From the NCBI RefSeq assembly GCF_963576615.1, contig NC_088709.1, positions 15,141,264 to 15,205,263 of the forward strand: a stretch of DNA of 64,000 nucleotides, in the 5' to 3' direction. Shown in pieces: positions 34,856 to 45,111 of this stretch (position 1 is its first letter; each line of letters starts with the position of its first letter). Source of the stretch: Watersipora subatra. Taxonomy: Eukaryota; Bryozoa; Gymnolaemata; Cheilostomatida; Watersiporidae. Under the pieces are notes generated by a model that was given only the letters and a program-made list of their open reading frames with translations, was not told the DNA's origin and did no database searches. The position numbers and the translations under genes are program-made.

Positions 34856-35477
34856 AGATATATCTTGCTAACCAAATTATTGTTGTTATATGGCAGACTC
34901 TACGATGACGGATTCAAGCATTTGTTTTTAGACTAATATAAATATATCGCTAGGGATGTTTACCTCAATCAGATTTCATAGGTGCTGCTACCTTGGCAGC
35001 AACTCTGTACATGTTACTCTTCTTTTGGACTTGCCTCTTCTTCAGTCTGAGTAGCATCTTTTCTAAACAAACTAGGCTTTAGTCTCTGATCAACAATTGA
35101 ACTGGGGGGGGGGTGGCCAGAGACATCGTTGTAAAATAAAATGCTGTCCAGCTAATCAGCTAGTAGCTGTTGTGTTATTAAAGGACTGATAACTCCTAAA
35201 TATTGTACTATACATGGGCACAACTCTGGTTGCATGTGAACAGCTTGATGCTGAGACAGTCATGCCACCCTTGTATGTGAGCTATAGATCTGATTTGTCA
35301 TTTATTTCTATTGCCTGCAGTCAGTGTTGAAAATCTGTTATGCAGGATGTGTTCGTCTGCTGGGTTCCTCGTGCTCCTTGGACTACTGAGCTATAATAAT
35401 GGATTACCTCTTCCAGAAAGGTAGTTGTTTTCTCTCTTCAGCTAGTGTATGTTGCTAGTTTGATAAGAAGGGCACAT

Positions 35478-35675
35478 AGTTGAGCCCATAGCCTTGGAGT
35501 AGCTGCAAATAAGGATAAGAGGGGACGAGTGACTCACGCCTCTATCTATGGAGCCGATGTGAATGAGGATAATAGGGGGCATACAACCTAGCCAATGCCC
35601 CATAGCCTTGGTGTAACTATAAAATAGAATAAGAGGGGACACGCCAACCCGAGTCCATAGTCTTAGAGAAGGTCT
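35478..35675. repeat. Imperfect tandem repeat of about 58 bp
   Basis: Roughly three and a half degenerate units share CCATAGCCTTGG.GTA.CT and AAGAGGGGAC. The minus-strand frame here (35442-35711) with repeated PLIL motifs is a consequence of the repeat. Confidence 0.65.
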
Positions 35676-36005
35676 AAATAGAAATAATATAATACACTTG
35701 TCTTTGCTCAAATCATTGGAGCAGCTTTACGATAGCACCACTAATAATGTCTGGGTGTTCTACAAGCATTTTTTACAGAAATATTTACTTCTAAATCTAT
35801 GCGAAAAACCTCTTCACATTAATCTGTATTCAAAGCAAAACCATAGCATTTAAGCAAGTAGTAATAACTTTAATATAATAATTTAATAACTTCAATTACT
35901 TTAATAATATACTGTTGATGGTTACACAAATCAGTTAAAGAGACATTTTAGTACTCAAACTTAACTAGCATGTTTCTCATAAGAATTACCAAAATTTCAC
36001 CAAAC

Positions 36006-36210
36006 TGCAAGTTACTATGCTGTCACTGCAGGGAGTCAATATTGTCTGCAAGTTACTATGCTGTCACTGCAGGGAGTCAATATTGTCTGCAAGTTACTAT
36101 GCTGTCACTGCAGGGAGTCAATATTGTCTGCAAGTTACTATGCTGTCACTGCAGGGAGTCAATATTGTCTGCAAGTTACTATGCTGTCACTGCAGGGAGT
36201 CAATATTGTC
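36006..36210. repeat. Five identical 41-bp tandem units
   Basis: TGCAAGTTACTATGCTGTCA plus CTGCAGGGAGTCAATATTGTC is repeated five times with no difference that I can see. The overlapping open frames in two plus frames simply read through the array; 41 is not divisible by 3, so three units give each frame. There are no spacers, so this is not CRISPR. Confidence 0.95.
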
Positions 36211-36879
36211 AACTTAGTTTTACAATAGCTTATTCAAATATGTCTAGCCATTGCTTTCATTAAAGGAGGTGCAGCTGTAGTAGTCTACAAAAATAGTTAC
36301 AGAAAAAACAACTCTAGTTTAACTAGGAGTAATGTCCCCATTCATCACTGTATTATAGCTTAGCGCTTGCGTAAGAAAAAAGGTGAACTTCAGTGATAAA
36401 CAAACTATTGTTGTTGTGCAAACTCGGTATCTACTCAAATCTCTAAGAACCTCAGTGCAATGGGCAACACCTTATTATCATGCCATTTTCTTTTCCTAAT
36501 GTTCACCACAAAACCAAACCATGTGGCCAATTTAATTAAGGGTGCGTTGTTATTAAATTAAATTCTTCGGTACGCATTCCTAAGGAATTAAGTCTATAGC
36601 GTGTAGCTGTTGAGTATAGTGCCAAAGTCAGCAAAGTTCAGTAATACTTCAATTTTTGTTTTGGTTTTCTTTTGAAACGTGTTCAACTATTACAACAAAC
36701 AGCGTATGCAGAATTTCTCATTTTTAACTATTCTCATACTTTGAAAACAGCCCATGCCCATTCGTCAATTTTTCACTATCTACATTTTTATGAAGTACTA
36801 ACAGAGATTACAAGATAATGTGAGAGATGATCTTGTGTAATAAGTATTTACACAATTACTCTACAAGGGAGGATGTTAG

Positions 36880-37030
36880 TCAAGTAGTGCAGTTGGTAGT
36901 GTGCCTGACTGATAACCTAAATGTCTGAGTTAAACTCCCGTGGGGGGTATTTCTTAAGCTCCAAAATAAGCGTGGTACGACGTGGCTTTAAATTTAGCTT
37001 TTGATGGACAGGTAGACAGTAAAGATAGCG
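36880..37030 (+). repeat. tRNA-like SINE relic
   Basis: GTGCAGTTGGTAGTGTGCCT resembles an A box and GAGTTAAACTCCC a decayed B box about 35 bases on. The following GGCTTTAAATTTAGC and GGACAGGTAGACAG recall the tail of SINE family A (GGCTTT...GGACAGACAGAC). Too degraded for firm assignment. Confidence 0.4.
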
Positions 37031-37224
37031 TAGGCAGTAATAAAAATGCATAATCTGCAGCAATTGCATAGGAGTCGGTTGGCCAAGGGAGACAAATCTG
37101 AATTTGGTTTTAGCATAAACCAAAATATAAAAGGTTATTAGTAGCTTATTACTATATAAAGTTGGTAAAATTCTCATGTCTTAACAAGTTGGTTGTACCA
37201 ACATGTGTAAGATTTAGACTATTT

Positions 37225-37575
37225 CTAAGTTGCCATTCAGCGATAGCGCAGAGACACGCACCCATACAGTGCTGCGACGTCATCATGGATACAGCCGTGT
37301 CGCTCTCATTTGGTCATCATTCCGTATCTGTTTGGAAGTGAAAAACCTGTGCAATACGCCATCTTTGTGCCATGGAGAAGCCTTAGCGACCAATGGCGGC
37401 GCGCTTGTGCGTGCGCCATTGGTCTTTCTTTCCTTGAAGATACAATCTTGACACGAGGCATCCAACAACCATCGCTCTACTATGGAAACCCTATGGAAAT
37501 ATGATCTGCTTGTCAGCACAGCGTAGCGCATTGGCACTGGTGCACCAGGTTCCGCTACACTATCACTGTATGGAA
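37225..37575. promoter_or_regulatory. GC-rich island with paired CCAAT boxes in a hairpin
   Basis: This segment has clearly higher GC and CpG than the region around it. GACCAATGGCG (37388-37398) and CGCCATTGGTC (37414-37424) form a perfect 11-bp inverted repeat that presents a CCAAT box on each strand. CCATACAGTG near 37263 and CACTGTATGG near 37566 form an outer inverted pair. It could be a promoter (for example of the EF-hand gene to its right) or a foldable transposon remnant. No start codon is assigned. Confidence 0.35.
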
Positions 37576-37892
37576 ATGTAGCAATTATTCAGATACATGG
37601 AAGTGTGAGAGAGCGTGTTGAAATGGTAAAAGGCAATACTCAATTCAGCATATCTATATGCAAATAGTGTAGACTTTTAGATATTATTTTAGTGTCTTAT
37701 ATGTAAATGTTATAAGTTCAAAGATGGGATGCGAGTATCTTGCCCTAGTTGCTACATTCGTATCCTACTTTCCAAGAACTGCCCCGCTGGTTCAAGCTTG
37801 CACCTTTGTTGACTGTTATTTGGGGTTGCGCAATACGCGAGGGCTATATTTAGTTTAGTTCTATATATCATCCGCTGATAGACAGAGGCTAT

Positions 37893-38006
37893 AGTTTTGA
37901 GAACGACACCCATGCTTTGTGTCGTATATCCTATTGCCTATCGCTAAGATGCACCGCGATTGGTTGCCGGGCATCGAGGCTCCTTCTGTTATCTATGGAG
38001 AGCATT
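37893..38006 (+). repeat. Repeat F, plus copy
   Basis: About 114 bases match the reverse complement of 40407-40520, including TTTTGTGTCG.ATATCCTATT, GCCTATCGCTAAGATGCAC and TTATCTAT.GAGAGCATT. The two copies face each other across 2.4 kb containing EF-hand exon A. Confidence 0.8.
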
Positions 38007-38181
38007 CCTTGGCAGTGACTCCACCCGTAACTTTGATGACTCATTCATTTACCTGCGTAGGCTGTTTTAACCATGAAATCCTTTAAGAGACTAATCCTGT
38101 AGGAAGATTATCAGAGAAGCCAGTTTTTATGGCTGGCTTTAGACTCTTCGTTTCAACATTCAGGAAGTTTTACTGCAATGA

Positions 38182-38262
38182 CTAGCAATACACTGTTGGC
38201 TGGCTGTTTGCCACTGTCGGATTAGATGAGATATCGGTTGCCTTTGTCATTTCCTGCTGTCG
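38182..38262 (-). CDS. Possible terminal exon, unrecognised
   Basis: After a plausible minus-strand acceptor (ACAGATTTCAG) the frame reads NRQQEMTKATDISSNPTVAN then SQPTVYC and stops. The composition is polar, like a C-terminal tail. No partner exon was identified and the family is unknown, so this is tentative. Confidence 0.2.
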   Translation of the reverse strand, partial: RQQEMTKATDISSNPTVANSQPTVYC

Positions 38263-38817
38263 GTTCCTGAAATCTGTATAATTTGGATTGATTAACATAA
38301 ATTTTTGAGAAATCTCCAAAAACAGTGTAGCAGTTACAGCTACTTCATACAAAATGTCTTGCTCATACAAAACATGAGCGAGCAGACAACTTCTAGTAGA
38401 CTATAGTAGACTATTTTTATGCAAACCGTTACGAGAAGTCCTTGAAGTTCTTAAGTTTTTGGATTATTCTTTGCAGTTGCTGGCTTTGCTGACTTAAGTA
38501 AAATGTTGGTGTTAAGGTCCATTAATGGATCCAAAATCATTTTATGTCTAAAATATTATAAACGAAACAATTTTTATATGACCAGATTTTATCAGTCTGC
38601 TGAAAACCTGATATTAGGATACAAATATTATGCTGCATGCTTTACGCATGTTAGACAATACAGTGCAGGAGAGCATAAGTCTCATGTTATGATTTATGTG
38701 ATTCACATGTCATAGGTATCATTTATGTATTCTCGTAGTCCACAACGACATACATGTACCTGTATTATTAAGGTACTTTTTATAAAATGCCAAAAGTATT
38801 ACATGTTTTTTATTATT

Positions 38818-39061
38818 ACTAGTATCCTGTCAGTTCAATGTGCTGTGAAAGATCATCATGTGTGCCGATAAATCACAGGGAATAAGTAAGTGCACAGTTA
38901 TTCTGAAATGCTGGAAGGCAGATGATTAGCGCTGGTTTTAGAGCATCGGTCCCCCTAAGCTGAATGTCAAGGGTTCGAATCTCATACGAAGTGAACTTTT
39001 ATCCCAACCTCCAACCCTGGCTTTAGCTGGACAGACAGACACGGCTCTTATTATAGTAAAG
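38818..39061 (+). repeat. SINE family A, copy 2
   Basis: The copy starts TACTAGTATCCTGTCAG, followed by ATGTGCTGTGAAAGATCATC. It then has the tRNA-like section with A-box-like GATTAGCGCTGG and a near-consensus B box GGGTTCGAATCTC. The end is CCAACCTCCAACCCTGGCTT, GGACAGACAGACACGGCTC and TTATTATAGTAAAG. This is the best preserved plus-strand copy. The B box indicates RNA polymerase III ancestry; the 120-base leader upstream of the tRNA-like part is unusual. Confidence 0.8.
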
Positions 39062-39703
39062 ATTATTATTATTACATGAACCGTCATGACAGAGTAGACG
39101 AATCCATACTTATGCATTGTACGTGTTGCATTTATTAGGCATGCGCCTGAAACGGGTCGATGCATTGGCATGATGGTATCGTTACTGAATTCAATTGATG
39201 CCATTTTGAATTGCTCAGGTTTTATTGGCTAATTGTTAGCGACATAAATACTTTTCCAATTATTTCGGAAAATTATGAAAAACAAAAGTTTTTGATTAAC
39301 CATTCTTCAACTGACGAAAATAGAAAAGGATAATTGGCGAGCAACCTTGAACACTCAACCTGTTTGGCCAGCAACCATGAACACTCAACCTGTTTGGTCA
39401 ATGCCCAATTAGGGAGGGTCACATAATAACGTATACTTCCTAGTCTTACGTATACTTTTTGGTCTTACGTTATGCTGCTGTAGGATTGTCAGCAGGATTG
39501 TCAGCGAGTGTCTCTATTGCTTTATTGTCTGCGGTAACAGTTGTTTCCAATTTGTCAGGTGAGTTGTAAAGCTGGCAAGAGAGACTCCTCCAATCACAAG
39601 TATATGTAAATTTGTCATTGAGTCATTATTACGCCATTTGTTTGAATATTAAGTACTTCATAATCTTCATTATCAGACTGTCAACGGTTATTTCCTTTTT
39701 CAG

Positions 39704-39817
39704 CGTGGGTGTGAAGTCAGGAAACATGGTAGAGATATCCTCAGATGTGGGTGTGCTAAGGGAAATATTCAACGACACCGTCGAAGTATTTGATGAGGAG
39801 ACGGTCCTTCTTTACAA
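39704..39817 (+). CDS. EF-hand protein, exon A
   Basis: The acceptor TTATTTCCTTTTTCAG and donor GTATGT bound an exon that reads VGVKSGNMVEISSDVGVLRE, then IFNDTVEVFDEETVLLY plus the first two bases of a lysine codon. It begins with the last base of a split codon, so at least one more exon lies upstream. The peptide is acidic and helical in character, without a motif of its own. The reading frame joins exactly to exon B at 40695. The protein family was not recognised; only the C-terminal EF-hand (exons B and C) gives a biochemical clue. Confidence 0.65.
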
Positions 39818-40127
39818 GTATGTCAACGAATACTTGTCCCTGATGCAACGGGGAAAACTTTTCGCGTGTTTCTATGTCTTGTTGTTTATGTCTTTATCTT
39901 CCATCTTAGCTGAAACTGCTATGGAAGGTGGATTCAGCGTTACTATGGGTATTGAGAGCATGCAGATTCAAAATATTGGTTATATACGACTTCGTTAAAC
40001 TGACTTCCATCATTTCACTTTTGAGTTTTTCATTTCTTTTCAGCTTCTGTGTTACAGGTTTCAAAATCCTGCGTACATAATGCCCGGAATATTTATATTT
40101 ATCCTTCAACACATATATTGACACCAG

Positions 40128-40372
40128 CATACTGCATTCGCCATCGTATGCTTCAGTTCATCAACTTTCTGTCACGACAACTCACAATTCACTATCCAGA
40201 CTCCTCAACAATAGGCCTACTATTAGATTATTAACTTTTAAAACACTTTTGTTCAACTGTCTCAAAAATTTCTCAGTTTTGTCTCTTTATTTCTTTCTTT
40301 TGTCATGTAGTGAAAAACATAATTTTGTTGATGATTACCACTGCCAATGAAGTTACATATACAATGACTATT
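40128..40372 (+). repeat. Repeat D, copy 2
   Basis: It is collinear with 49388-49620: CTTCAGTTCATCAACTTTCT, CAATTCACTATCC, TTAGATTA.CAACTTTTAAAAC and a TTGTTGATGATT.. end. It lies in the intron between EF-hand exons A and B, in the same orientation as the gene. Confidence 0.75.
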
Positions 40373-40406
40373 TGGCATGGACATCATGCACATCTGCCAT
40401 GCTCTC

Positions 40407-40520
40407 AATGCTCTCTATAGATAACTGAAGGAGTCTCGATGCGCGGCAACCAATTGCAGTGCATCTTAGCGATAGGCAATAGGATATCCGACACAAAACA
40501 TCTGGGTCGGTCTCAAAACT
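40407..40520 (-). repeat. Repeat F, minus copy
   Basis: This is the reverse complement of 37893-38006 with scattered differences, located in the intron between EF-hand exons A and B. Confidence 0.8.
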
Positions 40521-40694
40521 TCAACTTCATCTGACCACGTCTGTCAGAAACATCTCAATGTGTCATCTTTCTACAAAGTCTTGGACCAGAACTGGTAGCA
40601 GCCGATATTAGCCAATAAGGTTTCTCCAAGAATTGATTGTCCCACACTCTGATTCTGTGAACTGACAATGCTGGAGGTTTTAATTTTGTTGCAG

Positions 40695-40888
40695 ACCCGA
40701 GGCAGTATATCAGATCAATGTACCTCAGACCGCTGTTGAGGCATCTGGAATACTGCTCAGTACCGAGGCTCCCCTGAGCTTCCTGAAATCATTGGAGTCT
40801 TTGGGATCTCTCACACTGGCTGAGTTCTCTCAACTGTCAGGGGTGGCTGGCAATGACCAGCTTGTCTTCGATGACTGGGATGTCAATG
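40695..40888 (+). CDS. EF-hand protein, exon B
   Basis: Bounded by the acceptor TTTGTTGCAG and the donor GTAGGT. The first base completes the lysine codon from exon A. The frame reads PEAVYQINVPQTAVEASGIL, LSTEAPLSFLKSLESLGSL, TLAEFSQLSGVAGNDQLVFD and then DWDVN plus one base. The last residues are the entering helix and first calcium-ligand positions (D, N) of an EF-hand loop whose remainder is in exon C. The SLxxLGSLTLAEFS stretch could be part of a paired, degenerate EF-hand. Confidence 0.72.
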
Positions 40889-42010
40889 GTAGGTTGCTAG
40901 CTAATAACTGACACGTTGTAACAAAAGCAACAAGTGGTCTAACGAGTTCCGACTAAAAGGGCAAAACTAATGGAAAAAGAAAGTGAAAAACTGCATTCGC
41001 TAAGAATGTACAATTTATAAATAAATATTTTAATCAAACTCATTAAACAGAGGAATCATCTTAAAAGCTAACATAGTTCTTAGATTTCCTGTTTTAATTT
41101 TGCGCGAATTAACAAATAGTGAAAAATAGTGTGATAATCGCGCCGTGAGCACTAAACTTTCTCGATCAAAAGTGAATTTTAGTCTGCGCCAAACTGATTT
41201 AAATTCAGAGTGACAGAAAGTGTTCGGTTGCATGCTTGCCGGCTGCAGTTGCTCCAACTGCTTTTCCCAACCGAATATTTCCATGTCCAAAGTATTGGTT
41301 AGTTTTCATTTGCTCAACCCTTCCATCAATCAGCTGTTCTCTGCTTAGAAACCAACAATTAGAGTGCATGGGGACTATTTTATTGTTTTATTCATCAGAA
41401 CTATTGGCTTCAAGACGTCCATCAAATGGCAGCTTCTGCCGACCTTATAATATAACCTTAAAACGGACTAATGCACCTCCGCGAGCCCATATAGGCGATG
41501 CATGTTTCAATGGAAACCAATTTATCTCATTGAGATTTTTGTTCTATGAGTAATAGATTAGAAGTCTGATCAGCTAACGCTGTTGCTGGTGTCAAGTCAA
41601 GTTCGTGAATTCATGTAATGCCCAGAGTACACCCTCATTGACTTTGCCCTATCTTTGTTCATGTGCTCGGTTTCTATGAGTGGCAAAACTCAGGATGGGT
41701 TGGTTAAAGGGGATGGTGCCGAACACAACATGTGACTTTTCATAAAGGAAGCTAGCAGGTAAACTGTCTATCTCTATTTACTGACCCTGTCCTATCAGCT
41801 CTTTGATGCACGCGACTGCGACGCAACGGCGCTTTTGATGTTAGGTTGCTATGGCCCTTGGCACTCCCATGGATGAAGACAGTACTTATGGTGGCTAATT
41901 TGTATCGGGAAGTAAAGATGTCATAAAATCGAATCTACAGGTTGCTTTGCTGGGATTATATTAATGTATAGAATATAGAAGGTTTGAAGTATTGTAATAA
42001 GTATATAATA

Positions 42011-42386
42011 CTAGCATTAAACCTGGCGTTGCCCGGGTTTCTTTCGTTTTTAGTCGGTTAGCCTGCAGCACGCGTGTAGATTGTCAACACAAATAGCTAC
42101 ACTACTTCCATGACAGCAATCTATGAACTCGTTCATTGAGGATAGTTTTCCTTAATGCGTGTGAAGGGGCTTTCATGAGTTTCTAATCAGATGAGTGTGT
42201 ACGGGGCTGATTCTCAGGAACCAGATGAAGTTTTAAACCCAAATATTTTGGTGACCTGGCTGAAGGCCCGGAGCATGTGCCTGTGAAGTTTGGATGAAAT
42301 CAGCCAAATAATGTGAAAATGCATAGTATTTACTCAGACTAACAGACAAACGCACACACTGATAAAGTGGAATTTATTAATAGAGA
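42011..42386 (-). mobile_element. Non-autonomous Helitron, copy 2
   Basis: The minus strand starts TCTCTATTAATAAATTCC at 42386 and ends at CTAG (42011) followed by T. The hairpin AAACCCGG / CCAGGTTT with loop GCAACG is intact. It is almost the same as 2823-3190 throughout, and the similarity extends beyond the CTAG through ATTAATGTATAGAATATAGA to about 41950. The two copies therefore share a junction as well as the element. Confidence 0.78.
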
Positions 42387-42448
42387 TTATGACAAGGTTT
42401 ATAACATATTAATAAGTGGTGAGATAAGGCAACAAGAATTTTGTTGAT

Positions 42449-42671
42449 TCACAAGCGAAGGGTGAGCTCATGCATACTCCCCCTAAACTTTCGAACGATA
42501 TTATTTGTTTGTACTCTACTGGTACCAGTAGATTGTAGCATGGCCTTCGTAGCATCAGGACTATCTGTTCCTCCTTCCGGTTCATCTTGTTCTTCGTCAT
42601 AATTAATATCATAAATATTTATGTGCGAGTAGTAGCGAGTGCTTACTTGGCAGCAAGCACTCGCTACTACC
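42449..42671 (-). CDS. Acidic minus-strand frame of unknown origin
   Basis: An open frame of about 73 codons without a clear start reads ...NYDEEQDEPEGGTDSPDATK, then AMLQSTGTSRVQTNNIVRKF and RGSMHELTLRL before TGA at 42449. The composition is coding-like. TTTAGGGGGAG within it resembles a polypurine tract, and TGCATGAG follows, so it could be the last codons and LTR edge of a retrotransposon. It lies antisense in the EF-hand intron, directly beside Helitron copy 2. I cannot assign it. Confidence 0.25.
42629..42670. repeat. Perfect 16-bp stem-loop
   Basis: GTAGTAGCGAGTGCTT (42629-42644) pairs perfectly with AAGCACTCGCTACTAC (42655-42670) around the 10-base loop ACTTGGCAGC. The stem is GC-balanced, unlike the AT-rich chance hairpins elsewhere. 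Confidence 0.9.
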
Positions 42672-43446
42672 TATCAGCCATGTACTTTCTCTAGCTGAAT
42701 CTGTTCACCGCTTAATGAGTTACGCAACTCTTTGCCTAATCCAAAGTTACATTTCCCTACTACAAGGATGTCTTTTGTGCATTTATTAAGTTTTGTTGGT
42801 GTTTTTCACTTAACGAATGTGTTGCCTGGCAACTCTGTTACTATTGGCCGTTACAGCTGCCTCAGTTTTCGTTATGTGAAATGGTATGATTATTGTTGTG
42901 TGCTAATTTTGCTGACAATGTTGTCATTCTTGCTAATGCATTGGTTTATCCTCAGAGCTATAATCCCCATAGCTATAATCCCCTATAGCTATAATATTTC
43001 AGTTGTAATCTTCTGGGGTTTGCCCTAGTTTCTAGATGAATGGCCTACTTACCATTGTCTTGAGTTCACCCTTGTTTTTGCATGACTAGATTAAACCGTA
43101 ACCCTCTCTTCCTAACACGGCTAAGTGAAGCCATGCATATTGGTCAGGGGTGACAACTCCTACTAATATTTTAATCTAATAATATAATCACGCTTTGGTA
43201 GTAAAATAAAACACTCTCAAGTGGTTAAATGAACATTTTCCTTGTTGCTGTCATAAACTCTTTGCTCCAGTCTAACACAGAACTGTGCCACGCATGACTT
43301 AGTTAGCAGTTTTAACAATTTCGCTGCCGAATTTAGCAGTAGTCATGGCAACCAGTCACTCTTATCAACATTATACTGAAAACCTGAAGAATCAACATAT
43401 CCAAGTCTAGTATTCCTACTAATCTATCTTTGATGTGTTCGTGCAG

Positions 43447-43517
43447 GTGATGGCCTACTTGACACTGCGGAGATCTTACAAGAGGAGACAAAAGGAGACA
43501 CTGCCAACTTTAATTGA
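43447..43517 (+). CDS. EF-hand protein, exon C (terminal)
   Basis: After the acceptor GATGTGTTCGTGCAG, GT completes a glycine codon and the frame continues DGLLDTAEILQEETKGDTAN, then FN and TGA at 43515-43517. Together with exon B the loop is DVNGDGLLDTAE, a canonical 12-residue EF-hand: D1, N3, D5, G6, D9 and E12 are all present, so calcium binding is expected. The protein ends 14 residues after E12. No donor occurs between the acceptor and the stop, which supports this as the last exon. Related C-terminal EF-hands occur in secretory-pathway and cytosolic proteins; nothing here decides which. Confidence 0.68.
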
Positions 43518-43765
43518 ATACCTGCAGGTGTGGACGAGGATGCGCATCCGTCGCTGCAGTAATCTCTTCCTAGCTGGTCACCCAGTGTTGCAATTTAAAG
43601 TAAAGAAACTTCACTTTGATTACTAAACGCTTATTCTGCTATTGCGTAATTATTATTTCTTTGTTGGTGCTGGTTCTATTTAATACGATTGATTGATTTG
43701 ATTGATGACTTATAAATGTGATTCCCTGTTTTCTACTGCCAATGTGAGCACTCGATATTTGACTA

Positions 43766-43812
43766 TGATATTTCACATTCAGAAGGAAGCCACAGCGAGG
43801 TTGGCACTCCTT
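43766..43812. repeat. Short direct repeat (partner at 44387)
   Basis: ATATTTCACATTCAGAA followed by GCCACAGCGAGGTTGGCACT recurs at 44387-44432 as ATATTTCACATTCAGAA then GGCACAGACAGGTTGGCACT. The second copy has a following donor-like GTAAGA at about 44527, but no protein was recognised. Confidence 0.6.
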
Positions 43813-44032
43813 AGAGCTTTATTATATGTCAATTTAATTGTTTGGTGGCAGTTTTTAAGGTAGATGATTTGACAATCGCTACCATTTGAGGAGATATCGT
43901 CAATCATATAAACGATATCATTGCATAATGGCAATTTATCTTGCACCAGACGATTTTCAGAGGGAGAGATACTGTAACTAAACGCACTGGCCTTATAGTT
44001 TTCTAATAAGCTTATTCCATGGTCCTCCACAC

Positions 44033-44220
44033 GCACGCACACACACACACAGGCATTTATGTAATAAATGTCTCTAACTATCACAAATATATAATATTTA
44101 ATATATAATTTAATTAAATAATTTATATTATTATATAAAATATTAATATATTTTAGTATATATATTTTAATATTAATATATTAAATATATATATTTTAAT
44201 ATTAATATATTAAATATATT
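44033..44220. repeat. CA repeat and AT-rich palindromic tract
   Basis: A (CA)n tract at about 44033-44050 is followed from 44090 by nearly pure A/T with repeated TTAATATTAATATATTAAAT palindromes. Confidence 0.85.
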
Positions 44221-44836
44221 ATACGAACACAAACAGTTTCTTTTTAAATTAAAATATACAATAAAATTAACAAAAGTTTACAAGTTTTTTTACATAATGA
44301 TATCCCGATATATTGCGAATCGTCTATTTGCAATATCAAATCGTCTGCCGATTTTTAGAAACTGAAGCTTTGTTCTGTAGTTGAATATAATATTTCACAT
44401 TCAGAAGAGAGGCACAGACAGGTTGGCACTCTTTCTTACTAGCTTGAGGCATACATATGAGACTGTCTCGTGCACTCAGCGCATGGTGCTGCCAGCTCAG
44501 CTCTTGTCACATAATAGTTGTCTCTGTAAGAAGGCCACAAGTCACCCACCCTTTAGAAATCTGACTCTTCTCCAGGTTACCGATTGTCGTAGGAATTCGC
44601 TTCACAATGCGTTAGGAGACTCCGTCATCACTATTAGCTAAATATTGTTACTATTTTTGTCACTGCTATTCAGAATGATCATGTTGAATAAGCCTGTAAG
44701 TTTACCCCATGCTGCAAAAATCATCGTCTGTAAATTTGTACCCTTTCGTATCATGTTAAGCCATTTTTATTGCGCAATCACATTGTTCTTCACTCCTTTT
44801 TTATTTTATTCTCATTCTACCCTCGCCTGTGGGAGC

Positions 44837-45080
44837 AATCCTTCAAAGATAAAGTACGCGGTCTGCTTAATTTACTGCTAGCAGAGGCTGTGTGTGATTT
44901 TAAGAGCCATTGTTGTACAAGCGATGGCTCTGTGGTCTTGACTGGACATGTCTGAGTTCAGTGGCAAAGAAATTTGAAGACATGTTTGGAGGAAGACAAG
45001 AAAGTGGAGACACACCCCAGTTGCGGGAAAAAAGTTAGGGCTGGATGTCGTTTTTGTCAACATCAGTAACCTTTTTTGGA
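44837..45080 (-). repeat. SINE family B copy (minus)
   Basis: It shares with 51205-51490 the phrases GCAGAGGCTGTGTGTGATTT or equivalent, GCGATGGCTCTGTGGTCTTG, CATGTCTGAGTTCAGT, GGAGACACACCC and GGGCTGGATGTCGTTTTTGT, followed by AGTAACCTTTTTTGG. The tRNA-like head is truncated. Confidence 0.65.
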
Positions 45081-45111
45081 AGGTAGACCATAAATAATTG
45101 TTGCTTGCGGG

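Larger units (their letters stand above)
40889..43446 (+). other. Intron splitting the EF-hand loop
   Basis: An intron of about 2.56 kb holds Helitron copy 2 (42011-42386), a minus-strand acidic frame (42449-42671), a strong hairpin (42629-42670), and open frames on both strands at 41030-41553 that I do not recognise. The position within the codon after N of DVNG is confirmed by phase at both sides. Confidence 0.7.

Noticed and set aside
36006..36210. CRISPR-like regular array
   Set aside because: Units are contiguous and identical with no spacers, in a eukaryotic context; it is a minisatellite.
38935..39000. Functional tRNA gene with B box GGTTCGAATCT
   Set aside because: No acceptor-stem pairing around the boxes, and the sequence is embedded in a repeated SINE.
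41030..41553. Overlapping open frames on both strands (86 and 105 codons)
   Set aside because: Neither shows a recognisable domain; both lie inside the EF-hand intron and have no splice support.
44387..44527. Exon reading KRGTDRLALFLTSLRHTYET with donor GTAAGA
   Set aside because: Starts within a short sequence repeated at 43766 and does not continue the EF-hand frame; no family recognised.
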